This document shows positions 37,371-50,221 of a stretch of DNA of 64,000 bases, one piece after another. The DNA lies in NCBI GenBank assembly GCA_019614645.1, contig JABWDB010000001.1, positions 29,505,501 through 29,569,500 on the forward strand, written 5' to 3'. The stretch is from Stratiolaelaps scimitus. Lineage: Eukaryota; Arthropoda; Arachnida; Mesostigmata; Laelapidae. The number at the start of each line of letters is the position of its first letter. Within the stretch, counting starts at the first letter, position 1. Both the position numbers and the translations under genes were made by a program. The notes under the pieces are model-generated. The model searched no databases. It was not told the DNA's origin and was given only the letters and a program-made list of their open reading frames with translations.

Positions 37371-40300
37371 ATGGTGCTGTTCCAACGGAGGGCGATGACG
37401 ATGTCGTGAGCTACAAAACGCTTCCCTAATATGCGCACGAATTAAATAAACTAAATGTGCCATATTTTTCTGTGTCACCTTTGCATCGAACACGCCGTTC
37501 TGATTTCATCCATAATTGGAGCACAACCACATTAATATTATTGCTTAATATTATTACTGGGTGCATTTTCCCAAAATGCTTTATTCTCGTTGTGCAAGAC
37601 ATACGCATGCGATGACACACAGCCATTGTCCCACTGCTGCTGTTGCTGCTAGAACAACAACAAATTTCGCATTGTGACTGGCATAGTCGTATCACGTCTC
37701 TCGCGATGCCCACCTGTGTAACAAACAATGATTTGCTTGGCGCGCTCGCTCGCTCGCTAGTTTCGTTCTGCTAGCGAACGATTCACTCAATGGAATCAGG
37801 CCGCTTCGAACTCGGCTTACTCCCGATAAGGGGATAAGCAGGGAGCGAGCGAGAGAGAGAGAGAGAGACAGAGGGCGTGGAGTCAGTGATAGACCGATAC
37901 ATTTCACTGTTTCGCGTTGTTTCAGGTCGAAAATCTAAACAACGCTTATCGAGTATTTCAGGCTAGCCGCCTGACAACGGCAGCGGTTTTGCTGTAGAGA
38001 AGCGTAGCCCGCACTGACATATCAATAAACTCGTCCTCGTGGGATGCAATTTTCTCGAGAAAAGTGTACATGACAATGCTAGTTAGAGAAACTGGCGGAT
38101 GCGGCCTCTATTCAACAATAGCCGGATTTATCTAATTGATTGACAAACCGGTGTGAAAGAGCCATAGCCACTTTTAGAAGCAGCCACCATTCAAGATAGA
38201 GGGTGTTGCTCCAAATCTCAAAGGGCCCCTAGCGTAATGAACCTCAGTAACAAATCTGCATCTAGTGGTGAGCGTTGCATAACGAAACGTTTGAAACGGG
38301 AACAAATCAAATGTCGTAATAACTTGTAGCGTTGCCGCACACCAGCAATTAATGAGCTGAGCGTCGCTTATGGTTGGGATTACGCAACTTTCGCAACACC
38401 CTGTATTGCCGTCGTTCGAAATCTCGGCTGGTCTAGACCTCTATTGTGAAGGGTTCAATATGTGGAATAATGCCCTACAGGGTCGACTTTTGATTATTCT
38501 ATCCGGATACTTATTAGCTTACAATAAACATCCAAGATTGCATGCTCAACATTGGCATTAAGTGCTTAGTTGTGTGGTGAAGTCTCAGTTCTCTCCGCGA
38601 AGAGATAAAATTTAGCTGTCTCGTGACGATTTTCTTATTCAAGTTCAAGCTCGGAGACACATACGCAGATACTGCTGCCGAGGTATTGGAGGCTTTCGGG
38701 CCATCATGTGTCTCACTTAGGACGTTTGAGATACGGTAGCTCAAAAAATTTCGTGCCGGTGATTTTGACCTCAAAGACACCCCCAAGCCGAGAAGACCCA
38801 CTGAGATTGACAATGACAGGGTGAAATTCGAATTAGAGGAAAATTCGGCGAAGTTTTGTGGAGGTAAAGTTATGAATAATTTTCGTTTTCCCTTAAGCGA
38901 CAAAACATATTTCCACACCTAATATATCTACTCATAATGAGCTCTGACGCTGCCTCTGACTCAGCATTTACATGAGATCAGGCACATCTACCCAGTCGGG
39001 AATCCCACTTGGGAGATGAATGGCTGCACCTGTCCATCCGGCAGATCTATCTTTAGCCCGTTTTGATTTTGGTACACAATTTAACTGGTGCTTGCTTTCT
39101 ATCAATTTAGATTAGTATAAAGGCGTAATCGCTGAGGTGCAGCAGTGGATTATGCTGCATATCTGCCATTGTCTACAGGTATTGTCTCGATATCCCATTC
39201 GGGAAGATGCCTGTTCCGTTCAGTGCGTACTCATACAATCTTTGGACAAGATAATAAGAGATTATTATGCGAGGATGTTTGATTTTAGTGACTCACTGTT
39301 TCTGTATCACTTACGTAGGTCTATGAATAAGTAGACGCTGTAGTGGTGGCTAATCGTCATCAGCCGAATCGGCTCGTAATGAGCGTTGGTGACGTTGAAT
39401 CCGCTGTCACTACGGCCGGTCGGACGTGGAATCCCGATCGGGGCGAGAGACAGTGTTGGACAAAAGATGAATCATGCCTTCGCACCGGCTCACCGCCTCC
39501 GCGATTCTCAGCGCGCCCATTGACAGAACGCTGCTGCACTGAGCAAACAAACGAACGAACGACTTTTGATTGAAGTAATCGCAACTAAAGTCGCGTGTTT
39601 TGTCTATTCATAGCATAAACTGCTTTATAGGTGACGGTGTAATCATACACGATGGGCTTACTCCCTAAGATTTTCACCCAATCCATTTAAATTTTCAAAC
39701 ATATTATGATGAAGTGCATCGCAGAGTAGCTAAGTATAATAAGAATAATACTACCAAGGAAGTTGTCCACGTTCGTATGGATGTAAATGTGAATCGCTAT
39801 ACACATTCGGCATGTGAGCTCTGACGCTGTCGCTGACTCAGAGATCAGGCACATCTACCCAGTCGGGAATCCCACTTTGGAGATAAACGGCTGCACCTGT
39901 CCATCCGGCATATCTATCTTTAACAAACTTAATTGTGAATTACGGCTCTGCGCATGACACATCAGCATAGAGTTTTGGATTTGGACAGCTTTGTAAGGGG
40001 AACCTTAGTCAGTACCTCAGATGGCACCGACAGCCCCTATAACCCACGTGATTCGTAGTTTGTCCCAAGAGCGTTCCAGTATGTTTATCGGGAATTTAGC
40101 ATTCTTCTCGCGAATATTGCAAAGTATTCGGGCGTAATCTAGTGAAGCCTAAATGAAATGCTTATTGACACCTTCAACGAAGCTGAAACACGTGTCGACA
40201 GCTCTCAGACGAAACATGAATATGCTGGATGATGTGATTTGCTGGCGGCACGAATCTCTCACACGTTGGCATCACTACAATCACGCGTATTCTGATCCTC

Positions 40301-43300
40301 AGTCATTCAGAAGAGAGCCACTTCACTGGCCTCGTATTACTATTATTATTATTATTCACACGCACATATGTAACGATACGTACAATATGCTCTATATAAC
40401 TATTATCCAGCCCCATCTGTCCCGGACATCAGGTAGAACGGCGCTGCTAAGTAATAATATAATAATTATTCAATACGAAGCTGCTAACCTTCAGATTGTG
40501 ATACCTATCCTCCATGTGAGGTGTAGACATAACCGCATAACTGTAGAAACATCTGTCTGATAAGATACGTGTTCATCGTGTCCGCCGAATGTCTATCAAC
40601 GCCGTGGTCATGCTCAAGGGTACCTTGACAAAACCATAAGCAAACTAGAACCTACTATTTTTCCTCAGTTGCTCTCGACTAAATATCAATAAGAGATTTC
40701 ATCCATACGCTATTGCCTTTCGTCGAAACGTCACATAGTATCAGTTCTCAGGATAACAATACCAATAGCGGTTCGCTGTCCTTGTCTATGAGCCCAACGT
40801 AATCCTTGTCCATGAGCCAGTTCCTCGATCGACGCCAAATCCCCATGAACGAGAATTACTGTTCGCCGGCAACAAGAAGATAATCCACTGGATGACGCCA
40901 ATAGAACTGTAGCGTTCAGTGGAACTGAGTGCAGCTGGGAAGAGACTCGGTTGAGTCCGTGTGCGGCCAGCGGGCAGCTAAACACCGATTCGAATCGTGT
41001 GCGTCCATTGTTCTCATTCTTGGTACCCTTGTTACGAAGCGCGCGACATTTGAATCCTTGGCAAATTGCAGGCAATTGTCGCTGCAGGACAGTAACAATA
41101 TTGCGCAGTGCCGAGAATCTAGCAGATGTCATGATTTCAGAGGAGTCAAATATGGTTTCCGTGAAGGCCGGGGCTTGGGGTAGGCAGACGATGAATTAGG
41201 CGTTAACCCGACAAAATTGTTTGCCTAGGCTTGAATGCAAACACCTGCTATGCCTTGTTTATAGAACGCAGTATTTGCTTAAGTCGCACCTCATAAGCGT
41301 AAACACTGATTATGACTCGCAGTGTAGCAATGGAAGGGCCAAGATGATTGATGACCACATTTGACACTGGTATATTAAACGGTGCTAACTAATCCAAGCA
41401 ATGAATATAAGGCTTTCGGCTAGCGAGTGCGCGTGAAGATATTAGGACATACACTTCAAAATTTCGCGCCTTTCGAATGGCGCACAGCCCGAACTACGCT
41501 ACACAATGCGTTCATTTTTGGAGTGGGCACGCGGCAGGAACGTGGCTTTCTTTCAAACACTGAGTGGTTTCGATACGATCAGAAAGATGGACACTGCAGC
41601 AGAAAGTTCAAATTCCCCCAAAAATCAACGGGAAAACATCAAGTTTTTGTTTCTCCAAAAATACCCTCCAGCTGAAATCCATCGACAATTAGTGAAGGTG
41701 TACGGTAGGTCTGCCTTATGCCTGCGAACGGTGCAAAATTGGTGCAAGCGATTTAACAGTGGAAATTTGGACACCGATGACCACCGAGGAGGGGACCAGA
41801 AATCAGGTGCGACAAGGGACGAACGGATTGAAAGAATCAAGGCAGCTTTTGAGCAAAATAGAGCTTGGTCCACGGGGTCATTGTCGGCTGAAACTTTGAT
41901 TCTTCGGACGACGTGTTATAAAATTATCACCAATATACTGAAGAAGAAGAAAATCAATGAAAAATGGGTTTTCCATAAACTGAGTGCTGACCAAATGAAA
42001 ATGCGTGTGGAGTGTTCGACATTTAATTTGAAGACTTATACGCAACAAACCAGTCGCTTAGAGCACACCGTGTCGATAGACGAGACATGGGTTAGCCTGG
42101 ATAGACCCCCTGAGAAGGACCAAGCAAAACAGTGGCTCCGACAAGGTGAAGCGGCAACGTCTGTGGCAGTGCCAGATAGATTCGGACGAAAGGTGTTGAT
42201 GATACTCGCTCTGGATATCAAGGGTGTTTGCTATTATGAAATATTGGCGGCAAACGAAAAACTCAATGCTCCCCGATATCTCGGCTTCTTGAAAGGATTG
42301 ATGAACAAATGGCGTGGGGATCGACAGCACCGAGTGTGGTTACTCGACGACAACGCAAAACCTCACCGCACTGCTGAAATTACGGCCTGGATGGAGGGGA
42401 ACAATATTGAGCGATGGCATCAACCCCCATATTCTCCTGATTTAAGCCCGTGTGATTATGGTTGTTTCCATGCATTAGAAAGGGCAATAGGTGGGGTTCC
42501 ATATGCAACCGTCGACTTACTCGTAAAAGCACTAGATAATGAAATTATATATGGAAATGCAAATGGTAAATATTTGGCTATTTCAAAACTCCCAGAGCGC
42601 TGGAATCGGTGTGTCAATAAAGCTGGAGAGTACCTCTAACTCATACCAAAAAATCTTAGTTCTACCTCATTTAGTTCAAAAGTTATTGTCATTTAAAGAG
42701 GCGAAATTTTGAAGTGTATGCCCTAATAGATGCAACGCCACCAAGTGCTATAACGCATTTAAGTGCTACATATAATGCTAAGGACAGGCGCGGTTAACAA
42801 GTTACGTTCACCAATTGGGGTTGTACTCATCGCTGTATCTGAATGCGACTTCTAAGAGCATTGCAAAGTTTACTCTTGTCTAATCGATCGGTCAATCTGT
42901 GAAGATCAAAAAGTTTGAGTGACTTTACAACGCACTCTCGACCTCTCTCTCTCTTTCCATCTCGATATTCACAATAGAGGCCCATCGAGGCTCTTTTCGG
43001 ATAACTTCACCAAATATTTATTCGCAGGGACTGACAAGGTAGGGTAGTTTGACGTCAAATAGTAGTCTCTGATGGCGTCTTATGCGATCCAAGGTGACGA
43101 CATCTAGTTGACGTACACGCAGGCAATTGTACTATGCAAGTAATCGATTGAGCAGATTTCAGTTGATGCGTACGGAAGTTCAGACCGTGACTGGACCCCT
43201 TTGTAACTGTTTGATGTGAATTCGATCCAATATCATATGGTATGAGATGTGGACCCGAAATGGTGGGGGCGCCGGCTTCACTAGGAGTTAATCTAACCCT

Positions 43301-46300
43301 TTCTAGTATCAGCTTCGTTTGAGAGTAGATGCTAATTATGCTAACAATTTTGAAGCACTCGTACATGATTTCACATCATTTTCATCATTAATCCATCTAT
43401 AGACGAGACAGCTCAGCAAGCTCAAAGCAAGCTAGCGTTACTATGATTACCATAATTATTATTTGATTACTGATGCTTTCTGATGACATGCGAATTCCCA
43501 CTAACGACAATCTCCAACCGCACTGCTTATCTCTCCGGATTCAGTCCATCGGGAAAGCGCGATCGAAAAAAAAAATCAACGTTCGATTAACATCGGTGCC
43601 ATCTGTTGTTGTCGTCGTCGTCGTTCTGTTACCAACATTTCCAAGTCCAGCATGAACCAAAATCAATGGAGATCATCAGAACTTATTTGACGAAACACGA
43701 GCCCCTTTCCAACCGGCCGCGTTGTCCCGTCTACTGTTCTGCTTAGTCGACTGCAGCGAAGCTACTCGCATATATGCTGATGTATCCAATGGGATAAACG
43801 CATCACTAAATGCTTGTTTGCCTTACATACTGTCCTCCGTTGGGGCCAGCGTGAGTTTTCTACGATCCTGCCCATTCTAGGTACGTTGAAGCAATAATGT
43901 CTCGCTTCGATGGTTGCTACTACTACGGTCGGGTGAAGAGAGAGGAATCACGTTGTAGCTACGATTATTATTATTATTATTCTTCGTAAGAACTACCGGG
44001 GAGGGACCGCGCGCATTTACGCACACCTGCTTATATTACACTGCGTATGTGTTCGAATGCTGTTCTGCTGTTCGAATATGTGTCAGGCTTACGTAATGGC
44101 TGCGGATTTTCTGAGACATTTGGCATTTATTGTTGCACGGCTCTGCCGAGTCGGCTGGCCAGGCTGTTTTATAGTTGTATTATAGCATATCGCATAGTAG
44201 TACGCTCTTATACAACGGTGACTTGTCTACGACGACGGCGGCGGCGGCGGCAATTGATCTGTCACAACGCGTATGGATCGGTGTGGATTTGTTCGTTGCG
44301 AGACGTTGCTTTGCTCTGTGTGCCGTGTCCATAATGGCAGATAACATGGCCTGATATGCATATGAGGCTCGCTATTACATATTATAAATACTACAGTATG
44401 TGAGAAATTTGGGGTTGTTTTATCATCTACAATGCTACATATTGAAATACTGTTCTTACACTTAGCTGGCTCCTGCCACCTAAGTTATCCACCAAAAATG
44501 TTGCATTAGTAAATTCGTTGGAACAAGATTACGAGGGAGTAAGAGACCAGAACTAATGCAAACTCTGAACACGGAACAGCATTTTGTATACACAGATGTA
44601 TCGTATTGGGATGGTGTGAATGGTGAAATGGATTTATCGGAAAGTGGATACCAGGTGCCGATGAATCGGTCGGGCAATATAACGCAACACCAGAATGTCG
44701 TGGTGTTCTACCCGTAACATTACGCATATTACAATGGATCGTGTGTGGAAATATATATGTACGGAATATGTTCGATTGGTATAGTCTGAACAGGCGAAAC
44801 TGCTCGCCCTAAACGACGTTCCAAAATGTGGAAGAGACAGTCGCTTCAGTTCGGATATTGCGATAAACGAATGTTTAAGCAAGAGATTGCAGTGGGCCCC
44901 ATCGTATAATCGACCAGTTGGAGCCTGAACAACCACAGAGTCAGTAGTCGTGCAGTCGCAAGTAGCATACAAGCGGTAGACGTCGTGCATTTAACCCGCC
45001 GTGTGTTAGGAGGTATTTAATAGAAACAGTATGGTCTTCTGGAAGTTAGAATTGAAAATCATGTAGGCCATCCGCTGTGAGCAATCGTGTGTCGGCGAAA
45101 CACAGCAGCCCGAAATTGTGGCATTCGTCAGGATACATTCGCCATCATCTCGCACCATGCACCAGGCGTGCAAGGAACTGCTTGCTGTTTGCCTTTCGTA
45201 GCTGTGTGCTAACCAAACGAAAAAAACCTATACAACAACCTTCCGTAGTGAGCAATGAGTAATTTTACACTAGTTTGCGAACGACCCTTAACGGCTGGAC
45301 AAGAAGGGATATTAATTGCGGCGTGCGAAAATACAGTTCGCCATGGGTTTATGGCGTTCGGCCGTACTCACATAATGTATGCTTGGCAAAATACAGAGAC
45401 TCGATATGTGTGCAAGTGGCAACTTTATTTCTCCTATTTACTTAGGAGGGGGCAACTCTATTGCCAACCTTAGCAAATTATGGTGTAACAATCATAGCAG
45501 TGATAAGCATAGAGCACTGAAACCCGCCTCGGTTGTGTGGTCCATCCGGCGCGCACACAGAATAGTGACCCTTTAAGGAATTATTCACCGCGTCATTTGA
45601 TGACGGTGGACTAAGAAGTTGAACAATGTTGCTATTTGTCGTGACGCTTGCCTATGTCACGTCTGAGATCAGTGGTGAACGATGATTGACGCAGAACAGG
45701 GAGGACAGAGGCTTCAGTCAAAAGCTCACTCTAGAGTGGGGGAGGTGGTGGCAAATTTTGATTTCCAGTGAGAGAACAAGACTAATGTGCCTACATGAAG
45801 AAGACAGGTTTGAGAGAATCGTAAATATGTCATAATATATAGTGATCATGGCGAATCCTCCCCTCTCTCCGTTATACAATAGGTGAGACTGCAGTCTCGG
45901 TACTGATACCACTAACGGTTACCCTTTAATCCAGTTTATGATTTCAATGGAATCGTTGTTCTTGTTGTGTGCACGTAGTTACGTGGCGTGCCAACTAGAT
46001 CGTGGACAGAAAAAAAAGCTTGGCGTCGCTACCATTAGCTGTTGTTATTCGACGACAACAACAAAATAACAAATCTGATTATATATGTTGGAAGATGGTT
46101 ACACGGATATCAGATCCTTGTATTGATGACCTGCACGTATTTTAGTCCGCGGCAAAGTTCGCTAGCTGACATCGCGCCGTGAGTACGCCGAGTCAAACGG
46201 AATTGCTTACGACAATGAGCATTCATTCAACCTATTTGTATGTAGAGGTTGTGGACCCCCTTGAATGACGCATTCTTTCGACAATGGCCATTGAAAGTAG

Positions 46301-49300
46301 CGGCCATAGGTGGGGTGCATTCTAATGCAGATGGCCAATGCAACGTTCCAAGGATGTCTCCGTTGATACGTTAGCTATTCACAGGTAGAAATTGCTTCGT
46401 TTTAGGCGCTGGCGTTGTTGAGATTGATGTATTCGAATCAGAAATGCACACACTGCCATGGACGTATATTCAAGGGGCACGCCAGTAAGCTGACCATTTT
46501 GCGTCAAATATCCTATATACCTCGGATCGTCTGTCTTCTACAACAATGAAAAGTTCCATTGAACGACATTCTGATAATATACTTACAAACGATCGGGTCA
46601 TTAGTAACGTGTCGTTGAACACTTAACGGTAGGAAACGTCAAAGGTGCTGTTCCACCCACCCAAAAAAATCAATTGTTAGCCCTGCAAGCCTTGCTGATG
46701 TAATCGCGATTATTATGGCAAAGTGCAGTCGAATGTTGAAAGTCGTCGTCTTAATTCCGAACTTGAAATCTACATCTTACTTTCGAACACACAGATTTGC
46801 CCTCGTTGTTGTCGTGCTTGCGATTGGAGGACCACCTCACTTGTTTAGCCCGCTGCGCGATGATGATCGTCGACCATTAACAGTACAAGCAACTACAACC
46901 CTATGTCTATATATATATGGCCATAGATCTGAGTGGCGTTGTTACTTCTTCTCGATTGAGTGAATCGTGTTACCGACTATATTTCTCGCCGAGGCATTCA
47001 GCTGCCACCAAACGGTCGATGGACTCTAGCCAGCCAGCTGATTGGTGGAAGCGTCCACAATGCAAGCGACGCAAGAAGTTAGTAAGCGAAGACGACAACG
47101 CTAAACATACATTTTCCTGCTATAGGCGAAGACGTTGCCGAACGAGACTTACTTTATGGCGACAGCAAAGCGAAGACAAGCAAGGAACATCTAAGAAGTT
47201 CTATTGTGAAAAAAAGATTCGTCTTCTACCCGTTCGCGCCGTGTCGGATCTTCAAACAAAACCAAAAGGGACGGCCCTTGATTGAAGTTTTTTATGGTTG
47301 GGCCCGGTGTGGTGGCAACTGCCGAAGTATGGGGAGAGGATCCTCGACGGTGTTCGTTTTGTGTTTCCGCTTTCGTAGTTCGCAGGCAGCGTTAACGCTA
47401 ACCAATGATTTTTCATCAAGGAATCGATTAACTGGTTGATTAGTCGTGTTCGACCGATTAAGGTCCTATTTAACATAAACCGCGGAAGTGATAAGTGCTA
47501 TAATTGCTCTCGACGGCGGCAGTGGGCCACAAGGAGGACTGGGGGGGGGGAGACAGATACCCTCTGTACCTTGCTCGCTCGCCTTCAACGACCTGCTTAC
47601 TGAAGTGGTTGACCCTTCATATATCGTCGCAGGAGTTTCTCCTCTACTTGAGTATAGCTTGTATGGATACATCCTCTGTTCGGACTGCAACGGACGTCAA
47701 TGCCAGCCATCCTCAAGCGACGCTGTTGACGTAGAGGGTGGAATATAGTATTTTGGAACTGTACGAGCTTTGCCGATCATCCTCAAGGGGAATCCTTCCC
47801 ACAGCACTGATTCGATCCCTGCATTACCCAGCTTAAGACCAGCTATACCTGGCCTTTCTGTTGTTCCACAGTTGCTCTGTATCTCGCCCTCACCCCCGGC
47901 CGCAAACGCCCTTGTCACTTATTTTCCCAGCCTCCCGGGTAATTCGGACCCCAGGCATGCTGCTCTGTGTGTGTGGCTATGAGTGAACTTATTTAGCCTT
48001 CACTGAGAGTCGTACGAGGATTCGTGAGCCAACGATGGCACGATCCCCTTCGCCATGAGAGATGCATATAGGTAGAAAATTGAAAGATTCGACATATCCC
48101 TCAGTAAAATCACGCCTGTAAGCTAAGAGTCGTTGCCCCCTCGAGATCGCCTCGTTGGAATTCTTCGACCATAAGCGATACAATGAGGCGATTGATCTTC
48201 ATGTAACCGCCCACGTGACCTTTGATGACAAGCGTTGTCGAGTCGGAATTGTGCAAAGCAGCATTTCTTAAGCTCTACTGCACTCGTCCACTGGTGCCGT
48301 CATCGAGACCTGCACTCCTGCTCACTAATACTTACTGAGAACTTATACAAAGGCAATGGGCCGGTAGAATCGTGCCGGTAGACTTGGTTGCTTGTCGTCT
48401 GATGTCGTTTACGTGCTCACGAGGTGATGAAACCCTGGGCGTTCATCGGCCAATTCAAAGGTTTCGGGTGTGATAGAGCTTTACTCCGCCACTAAGCGGA
48501 TAAGACTGGGTCCCATAAGGTTGGGTCAATGTCAATATGATTATTGGTCACACGAATACTATTGCATAAGCTACTGAGCACGACAATTAGACCGTTCTGT
48601 ACTTGTCAGCGGCAGACTGATTAGGCAAACGGGATCCAATAAGAATGAGATTAAACTCGCAGAGACTTAACCGTGGATACATCGGTAGATAGATAGATAG
48701 ATTGTCAGTCAATACGACAGGGATCATTGAACTGCAATTCGGGCCAAGTATATTCACAGAAAGATACTTTCCTCTTATCTTAGAAGGTATCAAACGAGTC
48801 GCTCTTATCTTTTAGCCCTTTAAATAATCAGATGGAACTATTTGACGAGTATAACGTGACTTAGTGGATTTCTCCATGTACAGGCGAATTCTCAGTAGTC
48901 CCCAACGATAGCAAAGCTGACAGGATGTGATTTGTTGTGAAGCTAGCAAGCTAAGTGTCCATATCTATCTGTATTTCGGATCGGGCTGAAAATCACGCAT
49001 CACTACGAACCAATATCATATATAGCTGTTATTTGCTTAATAAGAAGAAGAGTAATTATCGAGAAAACATCGATTCAATAACAGCCGTGTGTGACCTGGA
49101 AGATTCGTTGTCGAACGGGCCTGCTGTCCACGGGTAGAAGCGCTAGTGAGTCTTTGGAGTTAAACAGGCCTTGTCCCGACTTAACCGGACCTCGTGATCG
49201 TCGAAATATTGAGACATTTCACTATTTGCAAACACAGGCAACAGTTACGTACTCGATCGCTGCCAGCGACGGTTTGCCGATACCAGTCGATCGCTGATTT

Positions 49301-50190
49301 TGATCAGCTCTTCAGCTCTTGGAGAACGTGCTAAACTCGATATTGAGTCAATGATTCACGCAGATAATGGTAAAAAACGTGAATGAAGCCAGATACACGT
49401 TTATTATGAGAAACGACCAGGACCCATCTTCCATGAAATGTTGTCAATTGTAAAATGTCACCACTGCCTGACGGTGACTGCCAGATCGATTCGAACCTGA
49501 CAAGCGAAGCAATCACGGACGTACCGCGAGCTGCGGCAACTCAACAAGCGGCATATAACCAACACGAAATCGAAAATCGTGCCCCGGATCACTACTGACC
49601 GCGGCTACGATGGCTGCGCGTATTGTGGTCTGCGGAGAGAAGACGAGGAGCACAAAAAAAACACAGGCACCATTTACCCCGTCTGCGGTGTGGCAATCGG
49701 TCTTCATTTCATCGGATCAGCGGATGTCAAATAGTAAACAACGCCAAAAAAATAGAGGCCTATCCCCCCATTATAATAGTAATAATACTCAACCAATCAA
49801 CTTATCTATACGTGGTCGTCACGATGTTACATCTTTGGCGTATTTTATGATGATGCTGCTGCTGCTGTTATCATCAGTATTATTATTATTATTATTATTG
49901 TTATGTTGCTGCCTGAGAGCAACGATGCGTCGCACACGCCAACGAATTCGTGATGACGTGTGTTAGATGAACGTCTTCATCACAACTCGCTCCTTCAAGC
50001 TGCAGCTTAGCTGCCCGTATAGCGGCTAGGCGGTGGGAACGCTTACCGACCAGTCCGCTCAACACCACACACATACGAGTGGTCTAACGCTCCGCCAGCA
50101 TGCTATGTATAGATGATATGTAGGTGATGGCCCCGACATCTGAAAAGAAAACAGCAACCGCCCGGGAGGAACAATTCGGAATAGACTATA

Positions 50191-50221
<31 letters not shown>

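Larger units (their letters stand above)
26531..41441 (+). other. parcas intron 1, left part (before the mariner)
   Basis: Non-coding apart from the mobile elements and repeats listed separately. It contains a GC-rich patch at about 27230-28260 with a poly-C run near 27291, AT tracts at 29003, 33293, 35269, 36820 and 37345, and a palindrome at 29030-29084. The longest open frame (31012-31455, 147 aa) and others at 32540-32863 and 40731-41132 (minus) match no family I know and lack gene context; I treat them as chance. Confidence 0.7.

Noticed and set aside
40731..41132. 133-aa minus frame just before the mariner
   Set aside because: No motif recognised and open frames overlap on the other strand; possibly an eroded element but nothing supports a name.
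49480..49500. B-box-like GGTTCGAATCG on the minus strand
   Set aside because: No A box or foldable cloverleaf upstream, so neither a tRNA nor a clear SINE.
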